Of a stretch of 64,000 nucleotides of DNA, positions 47,762 through 58,964 are shown one piece after another. Origin of the DNA: Triticum aestivum. Its lineage: Eukaryota; Streptophyta; Magnoliopsida; Poales; Poaceae. A program made the position numbers and the translations under genes. Position 1 is the first letter of the stretch; every line of letters begins with the position of its first letter. A model generated the notes under the pieces. It did not search any database, was not told the DNA's origin, and saw nothing but the letters and a program-made list of their open reading frames with translations. The stretch covers positions 199,024,538-199,088,537 of the forward strand of contig NC_057801.1 of NCBI RefSeq assembly GCF_018294505.1, given 5' to 3'.

Positions 47762-50700
47762 TGTAGCGACCCGACCCGAATGGATCAAGTCTCTGTGCTT
47801 ATGTGTCATCCCTGGATCGGTATGCTGACACACACAGTACTCGAGGATTTATAACAGAGGTAAATCACATGTATAACATAACGTAAAATACTATTACCTC
47901 AATCCAAATAACGGAAGCAACAAGGTTGTGGATTCCCATCAACACCAACGGCAAAGTTGAGTATAGGAAATCGTAACCCTAACGTATCACTTACTCGTCG
48001 TAAGATCCTGCAACATGAGACGTTGCAGCCACAGAGGGTCAGTACATTGAATATACTAGCAAATTCACACCATAGAGCAGTGATGAATAAAGGCTATCAC
48101 TACATGCATATTTGGCTGGTGGAGGCTCTATGGTTATAATGTTTTTGCAAAAAGCCAATTTTTCCCTACTGCAAAGGAATAAATTTATTTAACTATCATG
48201 GTGGTTGTTAAACATTGAGAATGGTTGATAGCATTCTCAATCCCAATTAAAAGTACTCATTAAACCCAACAATATTTAATTAAAGTAACATGATGAGATT
48301 CACAGGAAAATCAAGTACTAGATACTCAAAATGTCCATAACCGGGGACACGGCTAATCATGATTAGTTTGTACACTCTGCAGAGGTTTGCGCACTTTTCC
48401 CACAAGACTCGATCGCCTCCGTTTGGTTTCTCGCACTACATGGTGTTTGAGAAACGGATGACCGAGACATAGTCTTTCAGAAGCGCTAGCACCTTACGAT
48501 GGGTAGACCGGTACACCTACATCCCCTACATCTGCTAGTCTACCACTATAAGAGTTCGCACGACTTAGTCAACTATGCCAGAGCCCATAATGGCTTGTGG
48601 CTGCACACGGAAGTTTCTAGTTTGAATAATCTCATGATCCCTTTGAGCCTGGGTGGCGGTCCGAAGAAAAACAGGCAAGTCCTTGAAACCCAGGTGCCTA
48701 GACAGACAAGTCCTGGAGTAACCAGGTGCCTCAATCCACCCAGATGTGTGTTTAAGTTGCCACTTTAAATAAACCATTAATTAACAATCTCACATCTGTC
48801 ATGGAAATTCACTCACCCAATCCACGTCTACTAGCATAGCATGGCATAATAAGCAAACGTAGAAGTAACTCCCAAGGGTTTGAAAAATAAAATAGGTAAT
48901 AGGTGCTACCTCAATCTACTTCCCAAAACCCACAATTTAATTAGATCCTAATCATGCAATGTTTGAAGGATGGAACTAATGCAATAAAAACTGGGTATGA
49001 GAAGGGATATGATCAAAGTGTGAACTTGCCTGCAATGTTGATGAAGATGATTCGCACTCAACTCCTGATAGTTCTACTCGTCACACTCCGGTCAATCTAT
49101 CGTGAGCAAGCAATGGTAACCGCACATAAGCAATCACTCAAAAGATCGAAAAGAACGAAGAAGACGATTCGGAAAACATCAAAACCAAGCAAAAATGACT
49201 CTTGCAGCATAAAACAATTTCTAACAGTACCAAAACTATGTGTATTTGGCCTTATCAGAAAGTTTAGGTCAAGATCTTTAATTTGCAAAAATAATCAAAT
49301 AAATCGGAGTTATAAAACTCAAGTTATGATCAAACGAACTTCAAATACAAAACTGTTTGAAATTCAAATTTTAAACTTTCAAAAACATGTTTAAGTTGGA
49401 TTACTGGATAGAGGAGATCATAACAAAGAGGTGGGCGTTGGTTTCATTGGATTCGGATAAACGGTTGAAAAGTAGTGACCGCTTGAAGATTAGGGGCTAA
49501 TCTGTAAATAAAATCATCACAGATAGGTCCCTGGCCGAAATTAAAATAAAAGAAAAACTCTAAATAACGAACGTTCGTTTATAAGATCTAAACAATGGAC
49601 GTTCGCTGTTTAATAAAACCTAAAAAACAGATCCCGTCTAGGGTTTTTAAAAAAACCGAAGTGGAAGAAAATCGGATCGGACCGGGGTCGGTTTATACCG
49701 GTTCGGGCGGTCCTGCGTCGAGAACCGGCGGCGGATCTCCAGCGGCTTCCCGTGGCGGCGGGTGGCGGCGAGGAGCGGGGCGACGGCTGCAGGCGTCGGG
49801 TCGGCGGCGGAGGTGGCCGGCGATGCGGGCGAGCGGCGCGACGCGGAGGAGCGCGACGCAGGCGGCGCGGGTGAAGTGCGGCGGCGGCGCAGGCGGCGAG
49901 ATGCGGCAGACCTCGCCGGCGGCGGCGGGTCAAGGTGCGGTGGTGGCGGCAAAAAGGGATCTCGGGGTCCCGGGCGGAGTATTTATAGGAGGAGGGAGGG
50001 GCTCCGAGGCGTGGAGGAGGGGGGAAGGTGGCGTGCGGAAGGGGCAAGGCGCGGCGGCGGCGGACTCCGGGAGAGTCCCGGTCGGCCACGGGGAAGAAAG
50101 GCGGCGGCGGCTACGGGCCTGGGCCTGGCTGGGAGCTGGGCCGGCCCAGTTCAGCGGAGGAAGTTTTTTTTAAACAGACATTAAATAAAATAAAACAAAA
50201 AAATGCAAATACAACCTAGGCATATAATATATCAAAATTTGCAGAAAAAGATTTCCTACAAGCTGAACATTATTATAGCTTTATATAAAATCTACAAAAA
50301 TTCAAATAATTCAAACAGTGCTCCTGCTCTACTAAAATCCAATAAAAATCATTTTAAAAATACCAAAATTAATTCAAATGTATTTCTCTCCAATTTTATG
50401 ATGTAGGGAATCATGTTACCCTAATTTCTGTATATTTTATTTTTGGAGAAAAATAATTTGAGTAAAACCCAAATAACTCCAAATTGAAAATAAATTCAAA
50501 AGAACTTTGAGTTTAATTGTTTGAAACTCCCAACTCATATTTCATATGTTTTGAAGAAGTCATTTTATCTTCTCTTATGAAAATCATTGAGTTGCTTGAA
50601 GTTTATGAATTGGAAATATTTCCAAATGAAATTCAAATATTTTCAAATACCCTTTCATTTAATTAAATGGAAGAAGTCATATCATCTTCGCTCAAGGGTT

Positions 50701-50891
50701 TTGTATTTGAAAAGAATTTGAATTCATGAAGATCAGAAAAGAAAATGAAAGTTTGGGAAAGTCCTTTTATTCCCTCTCATTTAACTTTCAAAAGTTTCGA
50801 ATTACTCAATTTCACACAATCAATCAAACAATCAATCAAAACTATCTATTTGTTTATAACATTCCAAAATTTAGAATTTTGGGATGTTACA
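47762..50891 (-). repeat. C 5' LTR (minus orientation)
   Basis: 3,130 bp, nearly the same as 40643-43775. Includes the GC-rich promoter block and the palindrome AACGAACGTTCGTT (49566-49579). Confidence 0.88.
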
Positions 50892-51894
50892 TCTCGGTTA
50901 ATGTATATTGTCATGGATCATTCAAACATGTTGAGCTTGCCTTTCCCCCTGATGCTAGCCAAATTCCTTGCACCAAGTAGAGATACTACTTGTGCTTCCA
51001 AATATTCTTAAACCCAGTTTTGCCATGAGAGTCCACCATACCTACCTATCGATTGAGTAAGATCCTTCAAGTAAGTTGTCATCGGAGCAAGCAATAAAAA
51101 TTTCTCTCTAAATATGTATGATCTATTAGTGTGAAGAAAATAAGCTTTATACGATCTTGTTATGGAAGCAATAAAAGCGACAGACTGCATAATAAAGGTC
51201 CATATACAAGTGGCAATATAAAGTGACGTTCTTTTGCATTAAGATTTTGTGCATCCAACCATAAAAGCGCATGACAACCTCTGCTTCCCTCTACGAAGGG
51301 CCTATCTTTTACTTTATGTCTTTTACTTTATGCAAGAGTCAAGGTGATCTTCACCTTTCCCTTTTTCATTTTATCCTTTGGCAAGCACCTCATGTTGGAA
51401 AGATCCTGATATATATATCCAATTGGATGTAAGTTAGCATGAACTATTATTATTGACATCACCCAAAGGTGAATACGTTAGGAGGAAACACTATAAGCCC
51501 CTATCTTTCTCAGTGTTCGATTAAAACTCCATAACCATTAGTATTGCGTGAGTGTTAGCAATTGTAGAAGACTATATGATAGTTGAGTATGTGGAGTTTG
51601 CTAAATCAAAGCTCTGACATAGACCCTTCCTGAAAATAAGATGAATTGTAATTGTTTGATGACTGAGAATGAAGTTTGCTAGTTTTCAAGAAAGTTTATG
51701 GTTTATGCTTTAACATGTGAATTGCTTGTTGCTTGTTCGTGAGAAGTTTTATGAGATGAACTACTGTTATGACAATTAATCTTGCTAGAAAAGGTGATTG
51801 AAATTATCATTGATCAAACTTGTGCACCTTCTAGCATTCACACTTCATAAATTCTTTCTTTTATCATTTCCCTACTCGAGGACGAGTAGGAATT
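50892..51894 (+). other. S2 internal region after C
   Basis: Non-coding continuation of S2 from the TSD copy TCTCG to the PPT. No supported gene. Confidence 0.6.
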
Positions 51895-51908
51895 AAGCTT
51901 GCGGATGC
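51895..51908 (+). promoter_or_regulatory. S2 polypurine tract
   Basis: AAGCTTGCGGATGC beside the 3' LTR start. It differs from the internal copies AAGCTTGGGGATGC by one base (G to C), a purine-breaking change. Confidence 0.75.
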
Positions 51909-53583
51909 TGATACGTCTCCAACGTATCTATAATTTATGAAGCATTCATGCTATTTTATTATCTGTTTTGAATGATTACAGGCTTTACTATACACTTTTA
52001 TATTACTTTTGGGACTAACTTATTAACCGGAGGCCCAGCCCATGTTGCTGTTTTATTGCCTATTTCAGTGTTTTGAAGAAAAGGAATATCAAACGGAGTC
52101 CAAACGGAATAAAACCTTCGGGAGCATGATTTTTGGAACGAACATGATCCGGGAAATTTGGAGTACAAGCCAGGGAAGCTTCGAGGAGGCCAGGAGATAG
52201 GAGGGCGCGCCCTCCTGTCTCGTGGGACCCTCGTGGCTCCCCCGACCGACTTCTTTCACCTATATATTCCCATATACCCTAAAACCATCGAATACGAAAA
52301 TAGATCGGGAGTTTTGCCGCCGCAAGCCTCTGTAGCCACCAAAAACCTCTCGGGAGCCCGTTCTGGCACCCTGCCGGAGGGGGGATCCCTCACCGGTGGC
52401 CATCTTCATCATCGTGGCGCTCTCCATGACGAGGAGGGAGTAGTTCACCCTCGAGGCTGAGGGTATGTACCAGTAGCTATGTGTTTGATCTCTCTCTCTC
52501 TCTCTCTCTCGTATTCTCTCTATGGCGCGATCTTGATGTATCGCGAGCTTTGCTATTACAGTTGGATATTATGATATTTCTCCCCCTCTACTCTCTTGTG
52601 ATGAATTGAGTTTTCCTCTTGAAGTTATCTTATCGGATTGAGTCTTTAAGGATTTGAGAAAACTTGATGTATGTCTTGTCGTGCTTATCAGTGGTGACAA
52701 TGGGATATCACGTGATCCACTTGATGTATGTTTTGGTGATCAACTTGCGGGTTCCACCCATGAACCTATGCATAGGGGTTGGCACACGTTTTCGTCTTGA
52801 CTCTCCGGTAGAAACTTTGGGGCACTCTTTGAAGTACTTTGTGTTGGTTGAATAGATGAATCTGAGATTGTGTGATGCATATCGTATAATCATGCCCACG
52901 GATACTTGAGGTGACAATGGAGTATCTAGGTGACATTAGGGTTTTGGTTGATTTGTGTCTTAAGGTGTTATTCTAGTACGAACTCTATGATAGATCGAAC
53001 GGAAAGAATATCTTCATGTTATTTTACTACGGACTCTTGAATAGATAGAACAGAAAGGATAACTTTGAGGTGGTTTTGTACCCTACCATAATCTCCTCGT
53101 TTGTTCTCTGCTATTAGTGGCTTTGGAGTGACTCTTTGTTGCATGCTGAGGGATAGTTATATGATCCAATTATGTTATTATTGTTGAGAGAACTTGCACT
53201 AGTGAAAGTATGAACCTTAGGCCTTGTTTCCTACCATTGCAATACTGTTTACGCTCACTTTTATCATTAGTTACCTTGCTGTTTTTATATTTTTAGATTA
53301 CAAATACCTATATCTACCATCCATATTGCACTTGTATCACGATCTCTTCGCCGAACTAGTGCACCTATACAATTTGCCATTGTATTGGGTGTGTTGGGGA
53401 CACAAGAGACTCTTTGTTATTTGGTTGCAGGGTTGCTTGAGAGAGACCATCTTCATCCTACCTCTCCCACGGATTGATAAACCTTAGGTCATCCACTTGA
53501 GGGAAATTTGCTACTGTCCTACAAACTTGTGCACTTGCATGCCCAACAACGTCTACAAGAAGAAGGTTGTGTAGTAGACATCA
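51909..53583 (+). repeat. S2 3' LTR
   Basis: 1,675 bp, starts with the intact TGATACGTCTCCAACGTATC. Contains (TC)11 at 52489-52510. Ends ATCA next to AAAGG. Confidence 0.88.
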
Positions 53584-54137
53584 AAAGGTTGCATGTTCGC
53601 TATGCTAGGAACATGTGGTGGACGAATAGGCCGTGTGTTCGGATTTGTCTCGTCGTTCTGAGCAACTTTCATGTAGAAAACTTTTTCATCCGAGTTACGG
53701 TTTAATTTCTATTAATTTTCAAAGTTTTATTACTATTCTGAAATTAACATTAATTAGAAAATAAATGCTAAAATGCTAGGCACACCTAGCACAGTGTACA
53801 CAGAAGTGTACCCAGTGGTTGACAGATGGGCTAGGGGGTCCCAGTTGAGGGGGGGTTCTCTTTTTTATAATTTTTTTAAATATATGCTTTAAATAGATTA
53901 GGGCATTAAACCACTCTGCAAAAATTTTGGTTCACCACCAATATTAAGGAGTGCATATTTGTCACATGATCAACATTTTAATTTCATTTTTGACAAAGTT
54001 TGAATTTTGACTTTAAACTTGATTTTGAATCTAAGTTTCAACTAAGATTTGGATCAAGCGAGGATTACTAACAGTAATCGTGGTGACGTGGCAACATTAG
54101 ATGAGGCTTACTATAGCTTAATTATCCGGGCGTCACA
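53584..54137 (-). repeat. H 5' LTR, remainder
   Basis: Starts with the S2 TSD AAAGG and matches 30740-31287 of the H 3' LTR. Ends GGGCGTCACA, followed by the H TSD GCTAG. Confidence 0.85.
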
Positions 54138-56296
54138 GCTAGTGATTTCAGACCCATCAGCTTAATGCACTCGGTACCTAAGCTTGTGAACAAGATGTTG
54201 GCTTCCAGATTGGCCCTAGAGATTCATTGGCTTGTCATGAATAACCAAAGTGCATTCATACGAGGACGAGCCATTCAAGACAAACTTCCTTTATGTCAAG
54301 AATGTTATCAAGGCCGCCCACTCTACCAAGTCCCCCTGGTGTTTATGAAGATATATATGGCAAAGGCCTAACTCGGTAGGGTGGGGTTATTTGCTTGAGG
54401 TGATGGAAGCAATGGGGTTTGGGCAGAGGTGGCGTGATGTGGTGTCAATAATTTTGTCATCTTCATCTTCAAGAGTTCTGTTGAATGGATCACCTGGATC
54501 TCCTTTTCATCATCGGAGAGGTCTGCGATGGGGAAACTCCCTGTCCCCGTTGCACTCCATCATTGCTAGGGAGCCTTTGCAGCGACTATCTGGCTAGCCA
54601 CCGAGAGAAGAATTTTGTCACCCTTGAGATATCATGTTGTGCAGCTCTGGTCAAGTTTTTACTCTGATGATGCAGCGTTGTTCATCAACCCGTCCAGGAG
54701 GATTTAGTGGTTGTTCAACAGATTCTCAAGCTCTTTGGTGATGCTTCGGGCCTCAATGCAAACATTGCAAAAACTATAGCATACCCCATTGCTTGCACGA
54801 ACTTGGATCTCACTACATTGCTAGCACAGTTTGGTGTGTTGATGGGGTCTTTCCCTTGTAAGTACCTGGGACTGCCACTTGGACTTAGGAAGCCGAGAAG
54901 GGTCGAGGTTCAGCCGGTGCTCGACAAAATTGCTGGGAAGCTCTCTCCCCGAAAGGGTCGTCTCATGAATCGGATGGGCCGGTTGGTCTACATCAACTCT
55001 GTTGTCACTGCCACAACAACTTTTTTCTTGACGACTTTTTAGCCCAATAAGTGGTTCATCAAGAGAGTGGACAAGCTTCAAAGGAACTTCCTTTGGGAGG
55101 CGAAGGATGCATCTGCCGGAGGAAAAAGTCTTGTTAACTGGGTGCAGGTCTGCTCTCCCAGGAGATTTGGTGGTCTTGGGGTGAAAAACATCAAATGCTC
55201 CAGCAGGGCCCTCTGGCTGCGATGAGAGTGGTTTCGTTGGGAAGATGTTGATCGGCCTTGGAAGGGCTCTCCAACGCCATCTGACGCAACAGATAAACAG
55301 ATTTTCTCGAGCTGCTCCTCTATTCAGCTTGGTGATGGCCGTCTTGCTATCTTTTGGACGGACTGCTGGCTGCACGGTGAGGCCCCCCGTTATGTCGCCC
55401 TGGAGATTTACAAGATCGCTCGATTCAAGATGCTCTCTATCAGGAAGGCGCTCTCTGATGGCCGATGGATTCAAGAGCTTCACAGGATGAGCACTGAGGC
55501 CCAGCCGGTGGACTTTGTTAGGCTATGGAACGCTGTGCAGATGGTGGTGTTAACCGTATCTAAGGATCAGATCAACTGGTCTATCTCTGTAGATGCAAAA
55601 TACTCAACATCCTCGACATGTGATATTCAGTTCGCAACAAGGATTCAACAGTCAGATTTGGCGAAGGTTTGGAAGTGCAGAATGGAAGGGAAGGTCAAGT
55701 TCTATCTATGGCTACTCCTGCAAAACAGAAATTGGACCGCGGATCGGTTGCGCGCGAGAGGATGGCCACACAAAGATAAGTGCAATTTTTGCGATCAGGA
55801 TGACGGAACAGCTGAGCATCTAACATTGCAATGCTGTTTCGCGAAGGAGACCTGTTTCCAATTCCATGGAACTCACCCTGAAATGTGCGCTGCGGCCTCT
55901 GCAACCTCCTCTATTGAGGATTGGTGGAGGAGACCTTGCTATGCTCCTAGGCGGCGGGACAAGGTCCACGAGGTGCTCACATTGGCGGTGTACGTCGCCT
56001 GGCATTTGTGGAAGGAGCAAAATTGGCGGATCTTTGAGCAAAAGGGAGCAATTGCGGTCATGCTTGCAACTATGATCAATGAGGATGTGGCTCTATTCCA
56101 TGCCTCGAGAGATACTCCACCTATGCCTGGGGTGTAATCTGTCTCTCGGTTTCCTTTCCTCGGTTGTTTCTTGTTTGAGTGCTGGAGTGTGTGGTTTTCA
56201 GTCAGTTCTCCTTACTGGCTATAGATGTTGTACGCTGTAAGACTTCTTTTCTACCTATAATGCAAAGGCAAAGCTCCTGCTATTCTCGTCAAAAAA
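54138..56296 (+). pseudogene. LINE L1 ORF2 3' half and tail
   Basis: Continues the RT begun at 28407. FRPISLMHSVPKL near 54148 and NQSAFIRGRAIQDK near 54245 are RT motifs. FYSDDAALF (about 54655) is the catalytic motif with S before DD. KYLGLPLG and INSVVTATTT follow. The C-terminal zf-RVT domain (about 55640-55890: WKCRMEGKVKFYLWLL, ADRLRARGW, CNFCD, and H and C downstream) ends at a stop at 56137. Many frameshifts and stops break it. The 3' tail ends at AAAAAA (56291-56296). The product would nick target DNA and reverse-transcribe LINE RNA; this copy is dead. Confidence 0.85.
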
Positions 56297-57109
56297 CATG
56301 TACAAGAGGTGCTCAGCGGATCATTTGGCTGGTGGATCGGCTTGACCGAGGGCAGCTTCTTCAGGGCATTGAGGATGCTCTAGTTTGGGCATGGGAGAGT
56401 GGCACCCACTTCTCCACTCTCTCTGCCTTGAGGATGCTCTAGTTTGGGCATGGGAGAGCGACACCCACTTCTCCATTCTCTCCGCTACCGGGCACTCTTT
56501 GCTGGTCGGGTGGAGAACACCGACATGGTGCAGATTTGGCGTTCCCAAGCACTAGCCACACGCAAGATGTTCGCACAACTTGTGATGAGAAACTGGTGCT
56601 AGATGGTAGATAGATTAGAAAGGTCCTGATGCATCTGGTGGAATGCCTTTTTTGTGAGCTAGTGCTGGAGACAATCCATCAGCTGCTCCTTGGGTGCGTG
56701 CTTGCGAGACAGGTGTGGGCGAAAAATCTGGCCTACTGAGGAAGGCCTCAATGGATGCCGAACCAGGATTCCGGGCTAGTAACTGGCGTACTTTGATTGA
56801 TCCATGTTAGAGGCTCTCAAGAGATACTTTGACGGCCATAACTCTTGTGGCGTGGACGCTATGGAAGCATGGCTATGATGTTGTCTTGAATGGAGCATCT
56901 CCATCGGCTAGCAAGGTTCTTAGTCAAGTGGCCGAAGAAAGACTAAGGTAGAGGATGGCAAGGCTCCTACACACGGATGGATTCATACCATCTAGGGTGA
57001 ACATGTTGTCGGATAGCCGGTAGTCTATCTGTAGGAGGCTATCATTTGGGACAGGATGTGGCTTCGTCCGAATGTTGTCATGGTTCACCAACATTTTAGT
57101 GTGCATTTT
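56297..57109 (+). pseudogene. LINE L2, C-terminal fragment, cut by M2
   Basis: Another LINE ORF2 C-terminus, different from L1. MVQIWRSQALATRKMF and MRNWC, then a degraded C..C region and LLLGCVLARQVW, fit a zf-RVT domain. ITLVAWTLWKHGYDVV and a helical tail end just before M2. Several stops and shifts. It contains a tandem duplication of about 59 bp. Whether L1 inserted into L2 cannot be shown, as no TSD is visible. Confidence 0.65.
56369..56486 (+). repeat. Tandem duplication of about 59 bp in L2
   Basis: TTGAGGATGCTCTAG units start at 56369 and 56428; each runs through GGGAGAG and CACCCACTTCTCCA with few differences. Confidence 0.85.
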
Positions 57110-58443
57110 TGAAAGAGCTAGTTATCGACTAGAGGGGGGTGAATAAGCGATTTTTATGAAAGTCTTCAAAACATGGGAGTTTCGAAGACAAACAATAGAA
57201 ATGACATTATTCGTATGCAACGGAAGGTAGACTACAATAGGCAAGCCATAGTCAAGTATTCAATGAAGTGAAAGCACGAAGACTATTAGCAGCTAGGTAG
57301 TAAGGATCGGGATGGAAGATAGTATGAAGCCAATCAGAACAAGTAGTCACACAGTGAAGTCAAACAGATAATGCAAGCAGGCAATGACTTCACGAAGACA
57401 AACTGTAAGTAAAGAGAAGTGAGAGATAGAACCAGTAGCTTGGAGAGGATAGAGATTTGTTCGACCAGTTCCAGTTGTTGTGACAACTGTATGTCTGGTT
57501 AGGGAGGCTGAGATTCAACTCAGAAGACCGCGTCTTCACCTTATTCCCCTTGAGCTAAGGACACTTAGTCCCCGCCCAATCACTCTGGTAAGTCTTTAAG
57601 GTAGACTTCCAAACCTTCACAGACTTCATTCACCGGCAATCCACAATGACTCTTGGATGCTCAGAACGCGATGCCTAACCGGCTGGAGGATTCACAGTCC
57701 TCAAGTGTAACAACTCTTAAGATCACGCGAACAGAAAGACTTCAGTGATGCCAAACACTCTTTGGGCTCTGGGTGGTTTGGGCTTTGTCCTCGCAAGGAT
57801 TCTCTCTCAAATGCTTCGGAGGTGGGTTGCTCTCAAAACGACAAAAGTCGTGCACTAACTCTGAGCAGCCACCAATTTATGGTGTAGGGGATGGGCTATT
57901 TATAGCCATAGGGCAACCCGACCTGATTTGTCCGAAATGACCCTAGGTCACTAAGGAACTGACACGTGTCACAACGGTCAGATTTCAAACACACGCGGCA
58001 GCTTGACTTGGGCTACAAGTAAAGCTGACTCATCCGACTCTGGATAAGATTTGCTCTCATTGTCTTCGCTCGAAGACATAGGATTTGGTTGAGCATCACT
58101 TCAGTCACTCTGACTTTGTTCACTTGGACCCCACTTAACAGTGCGGTGGTTCCTATGACTCAACAAAGAAGAAAAGGAAACAACGAAACAACTAAGTCTT
58201 CGCGCTCCATAGTCTTCATTCGATGTCTTCTCATGTCATAGTCTTCAACGTGAATAGCTTCACAGCCACCATTGTCTTCAATGTCTTCACACATTTTTAG
58301 GGGTCATCTCCGGTAGGTAAACCGAATCAATGAGGGACTACTACCTGTGTTATCCTGCAATTCTCACAAACACATTAGTCCCTCAACCAGGTTTGTCGTC
58401 AATACTCCCAAACCAACTAGGGGTGGCACTAGATGCACTTACA
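57110..58443 (-). repeat. M2 3' LTR
   Basis: 1,334 bp. Minus-strand start TGTAAGTGCATC at 58443, end CTCTTTCA at 57110. Keeps the TATA box (57897-57904) and the 43-bp segment missing from M1's 3' LTR. Confidence 0.9.
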
Positions 58444-58964
58444 ATCTCCCCCTTTTTGGTGATTGATGACAAACTGGTTGAAGTTTTCAACGGGGATAAA
58501 AGTATGTGAAATTGTAAAGGTTTAAGATATTGTCTTCATAGGTGGCAAAAAGGCTCCCCCTGAAGATGTGCATATAAATGTTTTGCGTTGGAATGCAAAT
58601 GCACATGGCAGGTTGTACTTGTGGAGATCCTCTTCACCTTATGAAGACAATACATCATGCATGAACATATATAACAAGAATAATGACATGCATAATGAAA
58701 AATGGATGTCTGCAGAATGACTTCATGCGGGATTTATCATCGCACATGCGGAATTTATCGTCGCACCACAGAATAACAGAAAAAGTAGCAGACGACCATC
58801 AAGTTTAAGTGTTACAACTCAAAGAACCAAATGTATCAAAATTGAGAGTTGTAAACACTTGGCAAAAGTATAGCAACCACCCATATGGACCCGCTTGAAG
58901 ACTATCAACATATGCTTCTCCCCCTTTTGTCAGTAAGGACCAAAAAGGTTTGAAGACATAGTCT
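58444..58964 (-). promoter_or_regulatory. M2 repeated polypurine tracts
   Basis: Minus-strand purine tracts at 58445-58457 (beside the LTR), 58554-58561 and 58917-58928, in the same order and spacing class as in M1. Confidence 0.75.

Larger units (their letters stand above)
40643..50891 (-). mobile_element. C: chromovirus-like (Tekay-type) Gypsy element, RT deleted
   Basis: LTRs of about 3.13 kb (40643-43775, 47762-50891), TGTAGCGACC to GGGATGTTACA on the plus map. Flanks TCTCA and TCTCG suggest a TSD with one later change. Orientation is minus, from a perfect initiator-Met PBS next to the right LTR (47747-47758), a purine tract next to the left LTR (AAGGGTGGTAGG, minus) and the direction of gag and integrase. 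The interior is 3,986 bp and lacks RT and RNase H. The two LTRs are very similar, so C is one of the younger insertions. Confidence 0.87.
35929..53583 (+). mobile_element. S2: Sabrina-like non-autonomous Athila-type element
   Basis: TSD AAAGG at 35924-35928 and 53584-53588. LTRs 35929-37613 and 51909-53583 start TGAGACGTCTCC and TGATACGTCTCC and end in ATCA. A degenerate PBS (about 37624-37640, TGGCCCGTTGCGGGG) resembles the tRNA-Asp type of Athila elements. Without nested C (40643-50891) it is about 7.4 kb, with a 4-kb interior that holds a single ORF and no gag or pol. It depends on other elements for all enzymes. PPT-like units are repeated inside. The family name is from memory. Confidence 0.85.
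28555..54137 (-). mobile_element. H: LTR retrotransposon with 2.7-kb LTRs and short non-coding interior
   Basis: TSD GCTAG at 28550-28554 and 54138-54142. LTRs start TGTGACGCCC (TGTGATGCCC in one copy) and end GGGCGTCACA, a 10-bp terminal inverted repeat. Orientation is minus: reading that way, the 5' LTR (54137 down to 33747) is followed by TAGTATCAGAGC (33732-33743), one base from the initiator-Met PBS, and a purine tract (GTGGAGGAGAAT, beside 31288) precedes the 3' LTR. The interior is only 2,459 bp and shows no gag or pol. S2 interrupts the 5' LTR. The layout resembles large non-autonomous elements (LARDs). I do not know the family. Confidence 0.8.
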
